DNA from: Egicoccus sp. AB-alg6-2
GTDB taxonomy: Bacteria > Actinomycetota > Nitriliruptoria > Nitriliruptorales > Nitriliruptoraceae
Reading direction: 5' to 3'
Assembly: GCF_041821025.1 (NCBI RefSeq)
Contig: NZ_JBGUAY010000007.1
Span: 62,001-126,000, forward strand
Length of the DNA stretch: 64,000 nt
Every line of letters begins with the position of its first letter. Positions within the stretch are counted from its first letter, which is position 1. The translations under genes and the position numbers were made by a program. This document shows, piece after piece, positions 52,617 to 63,944 of the stretch. The notes under the pieces were generated by a model. It made no database searches. It worked only from the letters and a program-made list of their open reading frames with translations, and had not been told where the DNA came from.

Positions 52617-53255
52617 GTGGACTTCATCCAAGCGACGCCGTCGCCGACCAACTACCTGGTCCCGACCGTCATCGAGCAGACCAACCGCGGCGAGCGCGCG
52701 TTCGACATCTACTCGCGCCTGCTGCAGCAGCGGATCATCTTCCTCGGCACGCCGGTCAACGACGAGATCGCCAACGTCATCATGGCCCAGCTGCTGCACC
52801 TCGAGTCCGAGGACCCGGAGAAGGACATCGCGCTTTACATCAACTCCCCGGGCGGATCGATCACGGCGCTGTTCGCCATCTACGACACGATGGAGTTCAT
52901 CAAGCCCGACGTGCAGACCATCTGCATGGGTCAGGCGGCCTCCGCCGCCGCCGTGCTGCTCGCCGCTGGAACGCCGGGCAAGCGGCTCGCGCTGCCCCAC
53001 GCCCGCGTGCTGCTCCACCAGCCCTCCGGCGGTGCCGAGGGCCAGTCGGTCGACATCGAGATCCAGGCGCGCGAGATCCTGCGCATGCGCGACCTGCTCA
53101 ACGAGATCCTGGCCGAGAAGACCGGCAAGACCGCCGAGCAGATCAACCTCGACACCGACCGCGACTTCATCCTCGACGCGCAGGCCGCCAAGGACTACGG
53201 CATCGTCGACGACATCATCGCGACCCGGAAGGCCCAGGAACGCGCCGTCCGCTGA
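52617..53255 (+). CDS. clpP: ATP-dependent Clp protease proteolytic subunit
   Basis: A 212-aa serine protease subunit. Catalytic triad: S109 (GQAASAAA), H134 ([12 protein letters not shown]) and Asp of NLDTDRD (D179). Family segments [18 protein letters not shown] and [11 protein letters not shown] are intact. GTG start with AGAGGA upstream. Followed by clpX; only one clpP copy is present here, whereas actinobacteria often have two in tandem. Confidence 0.96.
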   Translation: MDFIQATPSPTNYLVPTVIEQTNRGERAFDIYSRLLQQRIIFLGTPVNDEIANVIMAQLLHLESEDPEKDIALYINSPGGSITALFAIYDTMEFIKPDVQTICMGQAASAAAVLLAAGTPGKRLALPHARVLLHQPSGGAEGQSVDIEIQAREILRMRDLLNEILAEKTGKTAEQINLDTDRDFILDAQAAKDYGIVDDIIATRKAQERAVR

Positions 53256-53422
53256 GTCGACCCGGGTGCGCGGCCAGCCGACCGCCGGTGCGTACCGCCA
53301 CGGCCTGACAGCACGCGACGACGACGGTCGTTACCATCGCCGACGAGCGGTGGGCGCCGGTCGGGGGAAGCCGACGGTGCGGGCGATCTGCTCGCGTTCC
53401 GCTCGAGACACGGAGGGCCGCG

Positions 53423-54703
<1,281 letters not shown>

Positions 54704-54738
54704 GCGGCTCGTTCGACCGGCGCGGGTAGCGTCGTGGC

Positions 54739-55701
54739 ATGGATGCCGTCACGCGCGAGGACGTCGGGGCCGCGGCCGAACGCATCGCCGGCGCGGTGCG
54801 ACGGACGCCGGTGCTGACCCTGGAGCCCGATGCCCTCGGCATCGGGGTGCGGCTGCACGCCAAGCTCGACCTCTTGCAGCCGACCGGTTCGTTCAAGGTC
54901 CGTGGCGCGATGTCGTTGTTGACCGGCGCCGACGTGCCCGAGGCCGGGGTCGTCGCCGCCTCGGGGGGCAACTTCGGGCTCGCGGTCGCGTGGGCGGCGC
55001 GTCGGCTCGGCCACCGCGCCGCCGTCTTCGTGCCCGAATCGTCCCCACCCGCCAAGCTGCGACCGCTGGCCGAGCTCGGGGCCGACGTCCACGTCGTTCC
55101 CGGCTACTACGCCGAGGCGTTGGCCGCCGCGGACGCCCACGTCGCGGCCACCGGCGCGCTGTCTGCCCACGCCTACGACCAGCCCGAGGTCGTCGCAGGG
55201 CAGGGCACCGCCACGGCGGAGCTGCTGGCGGATGCTCCCGGCCTCGACACGTTGCTCGTGGCGGTCGGTGGTGGTGGGCTGATCGCCGGCGCCGCCGCCT
55301 GGGTGACCGACGAGATCCGACTCGTCGGCGTGGAGACCGACGGCACGCCGGCGATGCATGCCGCCAGGGCCGCCGGTCGTCCCGTCGACGTCGAGGTCGG
55401 CGGTCTGGCCGCGTCGTCGCTCGGTGCGCGCCGCCTCGGCGCGCTGGCCTGGGCGGCGCAGCCGTGGGTCGACGACGCCCTGCTCGTCTCGGACGCCGAG
55501 GTCGTACAGGCCCAACGACGCCTGTGGGCAGCCGCCCGCCTGGCGGCCGAGCCGGGCGGGGCGGTCGCACTCGCCGCGCTGACCTCGGGCCGCTACCGCC
55601 CGCGACCCGGTGAGCGGGTCGGCGTGCTGGTCTGTGGCGGCAACGTGGATCCGGCCACCGTGGTGGATGCGGCGGATCCCTCAGCACCGTCTGGGGGCTG
55701 A
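54739..55701 (+). CDS. PLP-dependent threonine/serine dehydratase-like enzyme
   Basis: A 320-aa fold-type II PLP enzyme. The PLP lysine is in TGSFKVRGA; the cofactor loop ASGGNFGLAVAWAA resembles SxGNH; the glycine-rich phosphate loop is VGGGGLIAG. Shorter than biosynthetic IlvA (no ACT domain), so a catabolic dehydratase or racemase is likely. A TAGCGT hexamer 6 bases before the ATG and no SD suggest a leaderless mRNA. Confidence 0.85.
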   Translation: MDAVTREDVGAAAERIAGAVRRTPVLTLEPDALGIGVRLHAKLDLLQPTGSFKVRGAMSLLTGADVPEAGVVAASGGNFGLAVAWAARRLGHRAAVFVPESSPPAKLRPLAELGADVHVVPGYYAEALAAADAHVAATGALSAHAYDQPEVVAGQGTATAELLADAPGLDTLLVAVGGGGLIAGAAAWVTDEIRLVGVETDGTPAMHAARAAGRPVDVEVGGLAASSLGARRLGALAWAAQPWVDDALLVSDAEVVQAQRRLWAAARLAAEPGGAVALAALTSGRYRPRPGERVGVLVCGGNVDPATVVDAADPSAPSGG

Positions 55702-55770
55702 CCCCCCTGCCGCTCGCGGGCGCAGGAAGGGATGCTGGCCGAACCCGACCCCGTGCAGCGAGGAGTCCGA

Positions 55771-56751
55771 ATGTCCGACCTCGACACCAGCGTGCGTGCC
55801 TGGCACCGGGCCGGTCTCATCAGCGAGCAGCAGGTGTCCGCCATTCTCGCCTTCGAAGCGTCCGACGCGGACGGCACGAACCCGATGTCGGGGAAGGAAC
55901 GCCGCGGACTCGCCTCCGAGGCGCTCGGGTACGTCGGCGCCGCGTTGGCGCTGGGCGCCATCGTCCTGCTGTTCAGCGAGCTGTGGCAGCAACTGACCGA
56001 CGGTGCGAGGTTCACCCTCGCCGCGGTGCTGGCCGCGGTGCTCGTCGGCGCGGCCCTCGCGATCCGCGACGTCGCGCGCGAGCCCGTCCAACGGTTGGCC
56101 AGCCTGCTGGGCGCGGCCGGGGTCGCCGCCGCGGCCTGGGCCGCCGCGATCGCGACCGGCGATTTGTTCGATGTGCGCAACGCTTCCGCCGGCGTCCTGG
56201 TCGCCGCGGTGGCCGTCGCCGTGGCGACCCCGCTCCATCTGCTGCGCCCGCGCCCGCTGCCGCAGCTGACGTTGCTGGTGTCCGTCGCCAGCCTCCTCGG
56301 GTGCCTGCTCTCACTGCCCCGTCTGCCCGTGGACGGTGGCTGGTACGGGCTCGCGGGCATCGGGCTGGGTGCCGCCTGGTTCGCTCTCGCGGCGGGCGGA
56401 TGGCTGCCGCCGCGCCGGGTCGGCGAGGCGGCCGGGGCCGCCGTCGCGCTGATGGCGTGCCAGTCGACCTTTGCGACCCTCCCCTCGGCGACCCTGCTGT
56501 TCGGCACGCTCGCCGCCACGGCGCTCGTCGCACTCGCCGTGCATCGTGAGGAACTGCATCACCTCGTCGTCGGCGCCCTCGGGCTGTTCTTCACCATGCC
56601 GAGGCTGGTGTTCGAATGGTTCGGGGACACGATCGGCGCCCCGGCGCTGCTGCTGCTGGTCGGGATGCTGCTGGTGTTGCTGTCCGTCGGGCTCGGCCGG
56701 GCACGACGGCACATCGACGACGGGGCCGACCTCGCGGAGGTGCGGCGATGA
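55771..56751 (+). CDS. DUF2157 membrane protein
   Basis: A 326-aa membrane protein. The N-terminal soluble stretch (VRAWHRAGLISEQQVSAILAFE) is the DUF2157 start, followed by about ten hydrophobic segments. Role unknown. ATG at 55771 with GAGGAG upstream. Stop overlaps the next start (ATGA), so the two are a pair. Confidence 0.78.
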   Translation: MSDLDTSVRAWHRAGLISEQQVSAILAFEASDADGTNPMSGKERRGLASEALGYVGAALALGAIVLLFSELWQQLTDGARFTLAAVLAAVLVGAALAIRDVAREPVQRLASLLGAAGVAAAAWAAAIATGDLFDVRNASAGVLVAAVAVAVATPLHLLRPRPLPQLTLLVSVASLLGCLLSLPRLPVDGGWYGLAGIGLGAAWFALAAGGWLPPRRVGEAAGAAVALMACQSTFATLPSATLLFGTLAATALVALAVHREELHHLVVGALGLFFTMPRLVFEWFGDTIGAPALLLLVGMLLVLLSVGLGRARRHIDDGADLAEVRR

Positions 56752-57428
56752 CCGGATCGGGTGCCGACCTCGCCAGGGTGGACACGCGCAGCCGGCGACT
56801 GCTGCTGCTCGCCGCCTCCGTCGTCGTGGTCACGGTCGCACTGGTCCTCGTCTTCGGGGTTCAGCGCCCACCGGCCCTGGAACGCGTCGCCGACGTCCCG
56901 TCGCCGACCCCGCCGACGGAGGTGGCCTGGACCGCCTGGAAGGACACCGGGACGTGCGTCCACGTGGCGCGGCCGGACGGTGGCGTCGACGAACCGTGGT
57001 GCGGCACGGGCAGCGTCGAGATCGACGGCTTCGCCGAGGACGCCGTCGTCGTCCGCCGTTGGGACGGCGGTCGGCGCCTGGTGCGGGTCGACCTCGTGAC
57101 GGGCGCGGCGACCGAGACCGCGGACGACGAAGACCACGACCCGCTTCCGGCCGGCGAGCGTGACGCCATCGAGGTCGAGCGCCTGGACGGTCAGCTCGTG
57201 GTGAGGAACGGCGCGTCGGGGCGTGAGCTGTGGCGTACCCGGGCGCCGGAGTCGTATGCGATCCAGGCGTCGGTGCGCTCGCCCGACGGCGACTGGCTCC
57301 TGCTGGTCGACACCGCCCGGCGCCTGCTGGTCGTCCCCGCCGACGGGTCGGTGGCGCCGCGGGTGTGGGCGGAGGACGTCCCGGCCTGGCGGGCACCGGT
57401 CTGGCGGGGGTCGCGCGCCCAGGGCTGA
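56748..57428 (+). CDS. Membrane-anchored protein of unknown function
   Basis: A 226-aa protein with one N-terminal transmembrane segment (LLLLAASVVVVTVALVLVFG, residues ~18-37) and an exported C-terminal domain that looks beta-propeller-like (WAEDVPAW, SVRSPDGDWLLLVDTARRLLVV). Two spaced cysteines in GTCVHVARPDGG and EPWCGTG could form a disulfide. Translationally coupled to the DUF2157 gene. No family named. Confidence 0.7.
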   Translation: MTGSGADLARVDTRSRRLLLLAASVVVVTVALVLVFGVQRPPALERVADVPSPTPPTEVAWTAWKDTGTCVHVARPDGGVDEPWCGTGSVEIDGFAEDAVVVRRWDGGRRLVRVDLVTGAATETADDEDHDPLPAGERDAIEVERLDGQLVVRNGASGRELWRTRAPESYAIQASVRSPDGDWLLLVDTARRLLVVPADGSVAPRVWAEDVPAWRAPVWRGSRAQG

Positions 57429-57571
57429 CGCACGGGGCCCGGGCCCGCGAGTCCGGCGGTGCGCGCATCGACCGGGATCGGCTCGGGTGGGCTGGCGGCC
57501 ATCGCTACGCTCGACCGATGCCGCGCATCGCGCGGGACGCCGACGTTCGAGCCTGCCGAAAGCCAGCCGCC

Positions 57572-60226
57572 GTGACCGAGTTGTCCAAGGCCTACGACCC
57601 CGCCGCCGTGGAGCCCGCGTTGTACGCCGACTGGATCGCGGCGGGGCTGTTCCACGCGGAGCCGGACGCGCCCGGCGAGCCGTACGCGATCGTGATCCCG
57701 CCACCGAACGTGACCGGCTCCCTGCACATCGGGCACGCGCTGGACAACGCCATCCAAGACGTCCTGGTCCGGCGGGCCCGCATGCAGGGCAAGAACGCGG
57801 TCTGGATCCCGGGCACCGACCACGCCGGGATCGCGACCCAGAACGTGGTGGAGAAGCAGCTCGCGGACGAGGGCACCGACCGCCACGAACTGGGACGCGA
57901 AGCCTTTCTCGAGCGCACCTGGCGCTGGCGCGAGGAATCCGGCGGCGTCATCCTGCAGCAGCTGCGCAGGCTGGGGGCGTCGTGCGACTGGGAACGCGAG
58001 GCGTTCACCTTCGACGAGGCGCGCTCACGGGCGGTGCGCGAGGTGTTCGTCTCGCTGTACGAGCAGGGCCTGATCTACCGCGGCAACCGCCTCATCAACT
58101 GGTGTCCGAGGTGCCGGACCGCCCTGTCCGACATCGAGGTCGAACACGAGGACACGACCGGCGAGCTGGCCACCTTCCGCTACCCGCTGGTGGACACCGA
58201 GGGCGCCGGCGACGGTCCTGACGCCATCGAGGTGGCGACGACCCGCGCCGAGACGATGCTCGGCGACACCGCCATCGCGGTCCATCCCGAGGACGAGCGC
58301 TACGCCGGCCTCGTCGGCCGCGAGGTCCGCCACCCGTTCCAGGACCGCACCTTCCCCATCGTCGCCGACGACTACGTCGACCCCGAGTTCGGCTCCGGCG
58401 CGGTCAAGATCACCCCGGCCCACGACCCCAACGACTACGCGATCGCGCAACGTCACGACCTGCCGATGATCGACATCATGGACGACGACGCGCGACTCAC
58501 CGACGTGGTGGGGGACCGGTTCGCCGGCATGGACCGCTTCGAGGCGCGCCGCGAGGTGAAGTCGGCCCTCGACGACCTCGGCCTGCTCGTCGGCGTCGAG
58601 GACCACACCCACGCGGTCGGCCGCTGCGAACGGTGCAAGACCCCGGTCGAGCCGCGCCTGTCGGACCAGTGGTTCGTGTCGGTGCGGCCGCTGGCGGACA
58701 AGGCGGCGCAGGCGATCCGGGACGGTCGCATCGCGTTCGTGCCCGAGAGCCGCGCCAAGCCGTTCCTCGAGTGGCTCGACAACCTGCATGACTGGTGCAT
58801 CTCGCGTCAGATCTGGTGGGGTCACCGCATCCCGGCCTGGTATGGCCCCGACGGCGAGATCGAGGTGTCGCGGACCGACCTCGACCGGAACGGCTGGGTG
58901 CAGGACGCCGACGTCCTCGACACCTGGTTCAGCTCACAGCTGTGGCCCTTCACGACGCTGGGATGGGAGGGCCCGGACACCTCGACGCCGGAGCTCGACA
59001 CCTGGTTCCCGACCTCGGTGCTGGTCACGGGCTACGACATCAACACCTTCTGGGTCAGTCGGATGGTGATGATCAGCCTGTGGCTGCACGACGAGGTCCC
59101 CTTCCGGGTGGTGCACAACCACGGCCTGGTCCGCGACGAGTTCGGCAAGAAGATGTCGAAGTCGTTCGGCAACGTGATGGATCCGCTGCTCCTCATCGAC
59201 CGCTACGGCGCGGATGCGACCCGCTTCGCGCTGCTGCGCTCCGCGGGGCCGGGTGCGGACGTGCCGCTGGCCGAGGAGTGGGTCGAGGGTGCCAAGCGGT
59301 TCGCCAACAAGCTGTGGAACGTGGGCTCGTTCGCCTTGCAACGGCTGGAGGGGACCCGTCCCGGTGCGCTGCCGCCGGCCGATGACCTGACCCTCGAGGA
59401 CCGCTGGATCCTGTCGCGGCTGGCGTCGGTGCGCGCGGAAGCCGATGCCGGATACGACGCCTACGACTGGCCCGTCGTCAGCCGCTCGCTGTACCACTTC
59501 GCCTGGGACGAGCTCGCCGACTGGTACCTCGAGGCCATCAAGGTGCGCCTGTCCGGTGACGACGCGGCGGCCGCCGACGTGGCCCGACGGGTCCTGGCCG
59601 TGGTCCTCGACGACCTGCTCCGGTTGCTCGCGCCCGTCATGCCCTTCGTCACCGAAGCGCTGTGGCGGGTGCTGACGGGAGCCGAGGGTGGGACGGACTC
59701 GCTGATGGTCGCGTCGTGGCCGTCGGCGCGCGACAGCCACGACCCCGAGGCCGAGCACGACTTCGACGTGGTGCAGGACCTGGTGTCCGAGGTGCGCAAG
59801 TTCCGCTCGCAGAACGGCATCGTGCCCTCGGCGAGGTTCGGGATCACGATCGCCAGCGGGCAGCGCGAGCTGCTGGAGTCGCAGGAGGTCCTGGTCCGCT
59901 GGCTGGCGGGGCTGTCGGGCCTGACGTTCGTCGACGCGATCGAGGAGCGTCCCGGGACGTCGACGATCGTGTTCGGCAGCGGGAGCGCGCAGGTGGCGCT
60001 CGCCGGCCTGATCGACGTCGAGGCGGAGCTCGGCCGGCTCAACCGCGAGCTGGCCAAGGCCGAGGGGGAGTTGCAGCGGGTCGAGGGCAAGCTCGGCAAC
60101 GCGTCCTTCGTCGAACGTGCGCCCGCCGAGGTCGTGGACCGGGAGCGTGAGCGCCGCGAGGAGCTGCGCCTGCAGATCGGCCAGCTGCGCGAGCAGGTCG
60201 ACGCGCTGTCGGCGTTGGACGGTTGA
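57572..60226 (+). CDS. valS: Valyl-tRNA synthetase
   Basis: A 884-aa class I synthetase. HIGH motif GSLHIGHAL, ValRS-specific IPGTDHAGIATQ, zinc-type NWCPRCRTALSDIEV, WWGHRIPAWYG, and KMSKS in FGKKMSKSFGNVMDP. The C-terminal coiled coil (residues ~815-884) is rich in Leu/Glu/Arg. GTG at 57572 fits the family N-terminus. An in-frame ATG at 57518 with a TACGCT hexamer 6 bases upstream suggests a leaderless longer form as alternative. Confidence 0.95.
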   Translation: MTELSKAYDPAAVEPALYADWIAAGLFHAEPDAPGEPYAIVIPPPNVTGSLHIGHALDNAIQDVLVRRARMQGKNAVWIPGTDHAGIATQNVVEKQLADEGTDRHELGREAFLERTWRWREESGGVILQQLRRLGASCDWEREAFTFDEARSRAVREVFVSLYEQGLIYRGNRLINWCPRCRTALSDIEVEHEDTTGELATFRYPLVDTEGAGDGPDAIEVATTRAETMLGDTAIAVHPEDERYAGLVGREVRHPFQDRTFPIVADDYVDPEFGSGAVKITPAHDPNDYAIAQRHDLPMIDIMDDDARLTDVVGDRFAGMDRFEARREVKSALDDLGLLVGVEDHTHAVGRCERCKTPVEPRLSDQWFVSVRPLADKAAQAIRDGRIAFVPESRAKPFLEWLDNLHDWCISRQIWWGHRIPAWYGPDGEIEVSRTDLDRNGWVQDADVLDTWFSSQLWPFTTLGWEGPDTSTPELDTWFPTSVLVTGYDINTFWVSRMVMISLWLHDEVPFRVVHNHGLVRDEFGKKMSKSFGNVMDPLLLIDRYGADATRFALLRSAGPGADVPLAEEWVEGAKRFANKLWNVGSFALQRLEGTRPGALPPADDLTLEDRWILSRLASVRAEADAGYDAYDWPVVSRSLYHFAWDELADWYLEAIKVRLSGDDAAAADVARRVLAVVLDDLLRLLAPVMPFVTEALWRVLTGAEGGTDSLMVASWPSARDSHDPEAEHDFDVVQDLVSEVRKFRSQNGIVPSARFGITIASGQRELLESQEVLVRWLAGLSGLTFVDAIEERPGTSTIVFGSGSAQVALAGLIDVEAELGRLNRELAKAEGELQRVEGKLGNASFVERAPAEVVDRERERREELRLQIGQLREQVDALSALDG

Positions 60227-60229
60227 CAT

Positions 60230-60266
60230 GGGGCTACGGTCCCGTAACTTACGGTGACGTAGCCCC
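60230..60266. promoter_or_regulatory. Tandem TACGGTNNCGTA elements upstream of the desaturase
   Basis: Two copies, TACGGTccCGTA (60235-60246) and TACGGTgaCGTA (60250-60261), 15 bases apart, inside a larger inverted repeat GGGGCTACG ... CGTAGCCCC. They begin 4 bases after the valS stop and 27 bases before the desaturase ATG. Likely operator of a fatty-acid/desaturase regulator. Binding protein unknown. Confidence 0.65.
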
Positions 60267-60292
60267 TTCTCCCGCCCCGCCTGGAGCCGTGC

Positions 60293-61240
60293 ATGGCCGT
60301 CCGCCTGACCGACCGAGAGTTGCTCGCCGAGCTCGAGCCCGTGGCCGAGGAGGAGCTGCGTCGGCACGAACAGATCGCCGACGAGTGGTTCCCGCACGAC
60401 TACATCCCGTACTCGATGGGTCGTGACTTCGACAAGGACCCGTGGACGCCGGACCAGTCCCGCCTCACCGGCGTCGCGCAGACGGCCTTCGAGGTCAACC
60501 TGCTGACCGAGGACAACCTGCCGAGCTACCACCGCGAGATCCACGAGATGTTCGGGCACGGTGACGGGGCCTGGATCAACTGGGTCCACCGCTGGACCGC
60601 CGAGGAGGGCCGTCACTCGATCGTGCTGCGCGACTACCTCGTCGTCACCCGCGCCATGGATCCGGTCGAACTCGAGCGCGGCCGGATGCAGCAGGTCATG
60701 ACCGGGTACGACAAGGACGGCAAGGACACCCTGCGCGGCATGGCCTACGTGTCGTTCCAGGAGCTCGCGACCCGGATCAGTCACCGCAACACCGGCCGCT
60801 ATTCGCAGGACCCCGTGGCGGACCGGATCATGGCGCGGATCTCGAAGGACGAGAACCTGCACATGATCTTCTACCGCAACCTGCTGACCGCCTCCATGCG
60901 GCTCGACCCGTCGCGCGCGGTGGAAGCCATCGCCGCCGAGGTGATGGCCTTCGAGATGCCGGGGGCGGGCATGCGCAACTTCCAGCGCAAGTCGGTCGAG
61001 ATCGCCACGGCCGGCATCTACGACCTGCGGGTCCACCACGACGAGGTCGTGTGGCCGTTGCTGCGCCACTGGCGGATCTTCGAGCTCGAGGGGCTCGACG
61101 AGGCCGCCGAACAGGCACGCGAGCAACTCGCCGGCTTCCTCGAGGGGCTCGACCAGCTCGCGACCCGCTACGAGGACAAGCGTGCCGCCCGCGAGGCGCG
61201 CCGGGCCGCGGCCGCCGCGACGGCGGGCGCCCGGGCCTGA
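60293..61240 (+). CDS. Acyl-ACP desaturase (DesA type, diiron)
   Basis: A 315-aa soluble diiron desaturase that introduces a double bond into acyl-ACP using O2 and reduced ferredoxin. Diiron ligands sit in two Glu...ExxH sets: VNLLTEDNLPSYHREI and WTAEEGRHSIVLRDY, then FQELATRISHRN and SKDENLHMIFYRN. The Ala/Arg-rich tail from residue ~290 is low complexity. Typical of actinobacterial DesA1/DesA2. Separate promoter with a tandem inverted repeat. Confidence 0.9.
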   Translation: MAVRLTDRELLAELEPVAEEELRRHEQIADEWFPHDYIPYSMGRDFDKDPWTPDQSRLTGVAQTAFEVNLLTEDNLPSYHREIHEMFGHGDGAWINWVHRWTAEEGRHSIVLRDYLVVTRAMDPVELERGRMQQVMTGYDKDGKDTLRGMAYVSFQELATRISHRNTGRYSQDPVADRIMARISKDENLHMIFYRNLLTASMRLDPSRAVEAIAAEVMAFEMPGAGMRNFQRKSVEIATAGIYDLRVHHDEVVWPLLRHWRIFELEGLDEAAEQAREQLAGFLEGLDQLATRYEDKRAAREARRAAAAATAGARA

Positions 61241-61292
61241 CGCCGACACCCACTAGCCTCGGACGCAACTCCCACCGTTCCTGCCGAGGCCC

Positions 61293-62792
61293 GTGTTGAC
61301 CCCGACCGACCCCGACTTCGCCCGCGCCCTCGAGGTGCTCGGTTCCCGTGGGCCCGGACGCATGATCCCGGACCTGTCGCGCATCACCCGCCTGGCCCAG
61401 CTCCTCGGCGATCCCCAGCTCGCCTATCCCTCGGTGCACGTCACGGGCACCAACGGCAAGGGGTCGGTCGTGCGCATGGTCGGCGCCCTGTGCTCGGCCG
61501 CCGGGCTGTCGGCCGGCACCTACACCTCGCCGCACCTGCAGACCATCCGCGAGCGCCTGTCGCTGGCCGGCCGCCCGATCTCCGAGGCGCGCTTCGCCGC
61601 AGTCCACGACGAGGTCGAGCTGCTCACCGACCTGCTCGACCAGGCCGCCCGCGAGGCCGGTGGTCCCGGCGCCGACCGGGTCACGTTCTTCGAGCAGCTG
61701 ACCGCCATGGCCTACTGGTGGTTCGCCGACGTCCCCGTCGACGTCGGCATCTTCGAGGTCGGCATGGGAGGCCGTTGGGACGCGACCAACCTCGTCCGTG
61801 GCGAGGTCGCCGTGATCAACGAGATCGACCTCGACCACCCCCAGCTCGGCGGGACACCCGCCGAGATCGCCACGGAGAAGGTCGGCATCATCAAGCCGGG
61901 CGCGCACGTGGTCGTCGCGCGCCAACACCCCGAGGTCGACGCGGTCATCGACGAGGCCGTAGCCGCCGCCGGCGCCACGCTCTGGCGCGCCGGCGAGGAC
62001 TTCGACGTCGTCGACCGTCGCGTCGCCATCGGCGGACAACTGCTCGAGCTTCGGGTCGGCGAGCGCACCGTCGACGACGTGCTGCTGCCCCTGTTCGGCG
62101 AGCACCAGGCCCGCAACGCGTCGCTGGCCCTGGCGGCCTTCGTCGCACTGACACGCGACAGCTTCGCCGCCATGGAGGACGACGTCGTCCGCCACGGCCT
62201 CGGGGCGGTCGTCGTCCCGGGTCGGCTCGAGATCGTCCACCGCGAGCCCACCATCGTCCTCGACGGCGCCCACAACCCGCACGGTGCACGGGCGTCCGCC
62301 GCGGCCCTCGACGAGGCGTTCGGCTTCCGCGAGTTGGTGCTCGTCGCCGCGTGCCTCGACGACAAGGACATCCCCGGCATCCTGCGCGCGTTCCGCGACG
62401 TCGCCTCGCACGTGGTCGTCACGGTGGCCGACTCGCCGCGCGCCGCCGACCTCGCCCGCATGCGGGACGCGGCGGTCGAGGTGTGGGACGGCACGGGCAC
62501 CGCCGTCGAGGTGGCCGACGACGTCGGCGCCGCGCTGGCGCTCGCCGAGAGCGTCGCCGGCGAGGGCGACGGCATCCTGGTCGTCGGCTCGCTGCACACC
62601 GTGGGCGCCGCCCGCGACCGCTACCTGCCGGTCGAGGACGACGGCGACGAGGTCGTGCTCGAACCCGACGACCTCGACGACGCCGACATGCGGGGCGACC
62701 TCGCCGACGAGGCCGACGAGCTGTCGGCGTTGCTCGCCGACGACGACGCCTTCCAGCGGGCCCTCGACCGGCTGATCGACGAGGACCCCTGA
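61293..62792 (+). CDS. folC: Folylpolyglutamate synthase / dihydrofolate synthase
   Basis: A 499-aa Mur-ligase-family enzyme. ATP loop [14 protein letters not shown] (about residues 49-62), [13 protein letters not shown], folate/Mg loop [15 protein letters not shown]-like segment ([16 protein letters not shown]), [14 protein letters not shown] and [12 protein letters not shown]. It adds glutamates to folates. The last ~50 residues form an acidic Asp/Glu/Leu extension not usual for the family. GTG start. Confidence 0.92.
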   Translation: MLTPTDPDFARALEVLGSRGPGRMIPDLSRITRLAQLLGDPQLAYPSVHVTGTNGKGSVVRMVGALCSAAGLSAGTYTSPHLQTIRERLSLAGRPISEARFAAVHDEVELLTDLLDQAAREAGGPGADRVTFFEQLTAMAYWWFADVPVDVGIFEVGMGGRWDATNLVRGEVAVINEIDLDHPQLGGTPAEIATEKVGIIKPGAHVVVARQHPEVDAVIDEAVAAAGATLWRAGEDFDVVDRRVAIGGQLLELRVGERTVDDVLLPLFGEHQARNASLALAAFVALTRDSFAAMEDDVVRHGLGAVVVPGRLEIVHREPTIVLDGAHNPHGARASAAALDEAFGFRELVLVAACLDDKDIPGILRAFRDVASHVVVTVADSPRAADLARMRDAAVEVWDGTGTAVEVADDVGAALALAESVAGEGDGILVVGSLHTVGAARDRYLPVEDDGDEVVLEPDDLDDADMRGDLADEADELSALLADDDAFQRALDRLIDEDP

Positions 62793-62872
62793 TCGGCGAG
62801 TTGTCGCCGCCGTGCCCGACCGGGCACGCTTCCGCGCCCCATCCCTTTCCTCCCGATGCAAGGACTGCCCCC

Positions 62873-63286
62873 GTGGCCATCGAACGCACCCTCATCCTCG
62901 TCAAGCCCGACGGCGTCAAGCGCGGCCTGGTCGGCGAGGTCGTCGCCCGTATCGAGCGCAAGGGCTTCACGCTCGAAGCCATGGAACTGCGCACCCTCGA
63001 GCGCGAGAAGGCCGAGGAGCACTACGCCGAGCATGCGGACAGGCCGTTCTTCGGTGAGCTGGTCGACTTCATCACCTCGGCGCCGCTGGTCGCAATGTGC
63101 GTTTCGGGCGAGGGTGCGATCGCCGGCATGCGCACGCTGATGGGCGCCACCAACCCGCTCGAGGCGACGCCCGGCAGCATCCGCGGCGACTTCGCGACCC
63201 AGATCGGCGAGAACATCGTGCACGGCTCCGATGGGACCGAGAGCGCCCAGCGCGAGCTCGGCATCTTCTTCCCCGGCCGGTTCTGA
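62873..63286 (+). CDS. ndk: Nucleoside diphosphate kinase
   Basis: A 137-aa complete [22 protein letters not shown] at the N-terminus, phosphorylated histidine H117 in NIVHGSDG, and family loop [21 protein letters not shown]. Transfers gamma-phosphate among NTPs. GTG with AAGGA upstream; usual neighbour of folC in actinobacteria. Confidence 0.96.
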   Translation: MAIERTLILVKPDGVKRGLVGEVVARIERKGFTLEAMELRTLEREKAEEHYAEHADRPFFGELVDFITSAPLVAMCVSGEGAIAGMRTLMGATNPLEATPGSIRGDFATQIGENIVHGSDGTESAQRELGIFFPGRF

Positions 63287-63428
63287 GCCGGCGGCGGTGA
63301 CGGTCGTCGCGGTCCGCGGCTGCCGTGCCACGCGGTGGCCGCGGTCCACAGGCTGACGACGGCCCGGGCACGGGGGTGACCGGCCGTGGGGCAGGCTTCG
63401 GCCTGTTCCACCGCCCAGGAGCCCGCGC

Positions 63429-63944
63429 TTGGACACCGTCGCCGCCACCACCCACCCCGCATCCGCCGCCGTCTGGCGCCACGGCGCCGCCTCGGGCGCC
63501 GTGGCGCACCTCGACACCCCCTGTGCGGCCTGCGCCCCGACGGCGTTCGTCGCCGGACCGCCCGGGCGGACCGCGGTGACCGGCCCCGAAGCGGCGGCGG
63601 ACGTGCTCGTCCCCCAGCTGGCCGTGCGCGACCGCGAGCGTTGTGTCGCGGCGTTCCTCGACACCAAGCACCGGCTGCTCGGCACGACGACGGTCAGCAT
63701 CGGCTCGATCGACCACACGTTCATGGCCCCGCGCGAGGTCTTCCGGGACGCGTTGCTCGCCAACGCCTCGGCGCTGGTGCTGGCGCACAACCATCCCTCC
63801 GGTGACCCCGAGCCGTCGCAGGACGACGAACTGGTGACCCGGCGACTTGCCCGGGCGGGGGAGCTGCTGGGGGTCGCCCTGCTCGACCACCTCGTCGTCG
63901 GCGGCGCCGACTGGGTCAGCCTGGCCCGACGCGGCGTGATCTGA
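63429..63944 (+). CDS. RadC-family JAB/MPN+ domain protein
   Basis: A 171-aa protein containing the RadC C-terminal metalloprotease-like domain: AAFLDTKHRLLGTTTVSIGSI, the AHNHPSGDPEPSQDD metal motif (HxH plus Asp) and HLVVGGADWVSLARRG. The N-terminal helix-hairpin-helix part of full RadC is missing; instead there is an Ala-rich stretch with CAAC. TTG start with AGGAG upstream, no better start seen. Function of RadC domains is unresolved. Confidence 0.8.
   Translation: MDTVAATTHPASAAVWRHGAASGAVAHLDTPCAACAPTAFVAGPPGRTAVTGPEAAADVLVPQLAVRDRERCVAAFLDTKHRLLGTTTVSIGSIDHTFMAPREVFRDALLANASALVLAHNHPSGDPEPSQDDELVTRRLARAGELLGVALLDHLVVGGADWVSLARRGVI

Noticed and set aside
58934-62861. Long minus-strand frames opposite valS, the desaturase and folC
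   Set aside because: Same artefact: composition is dominated by Arg/Val/Asp/His, without motifs, opposite well-identified genes.
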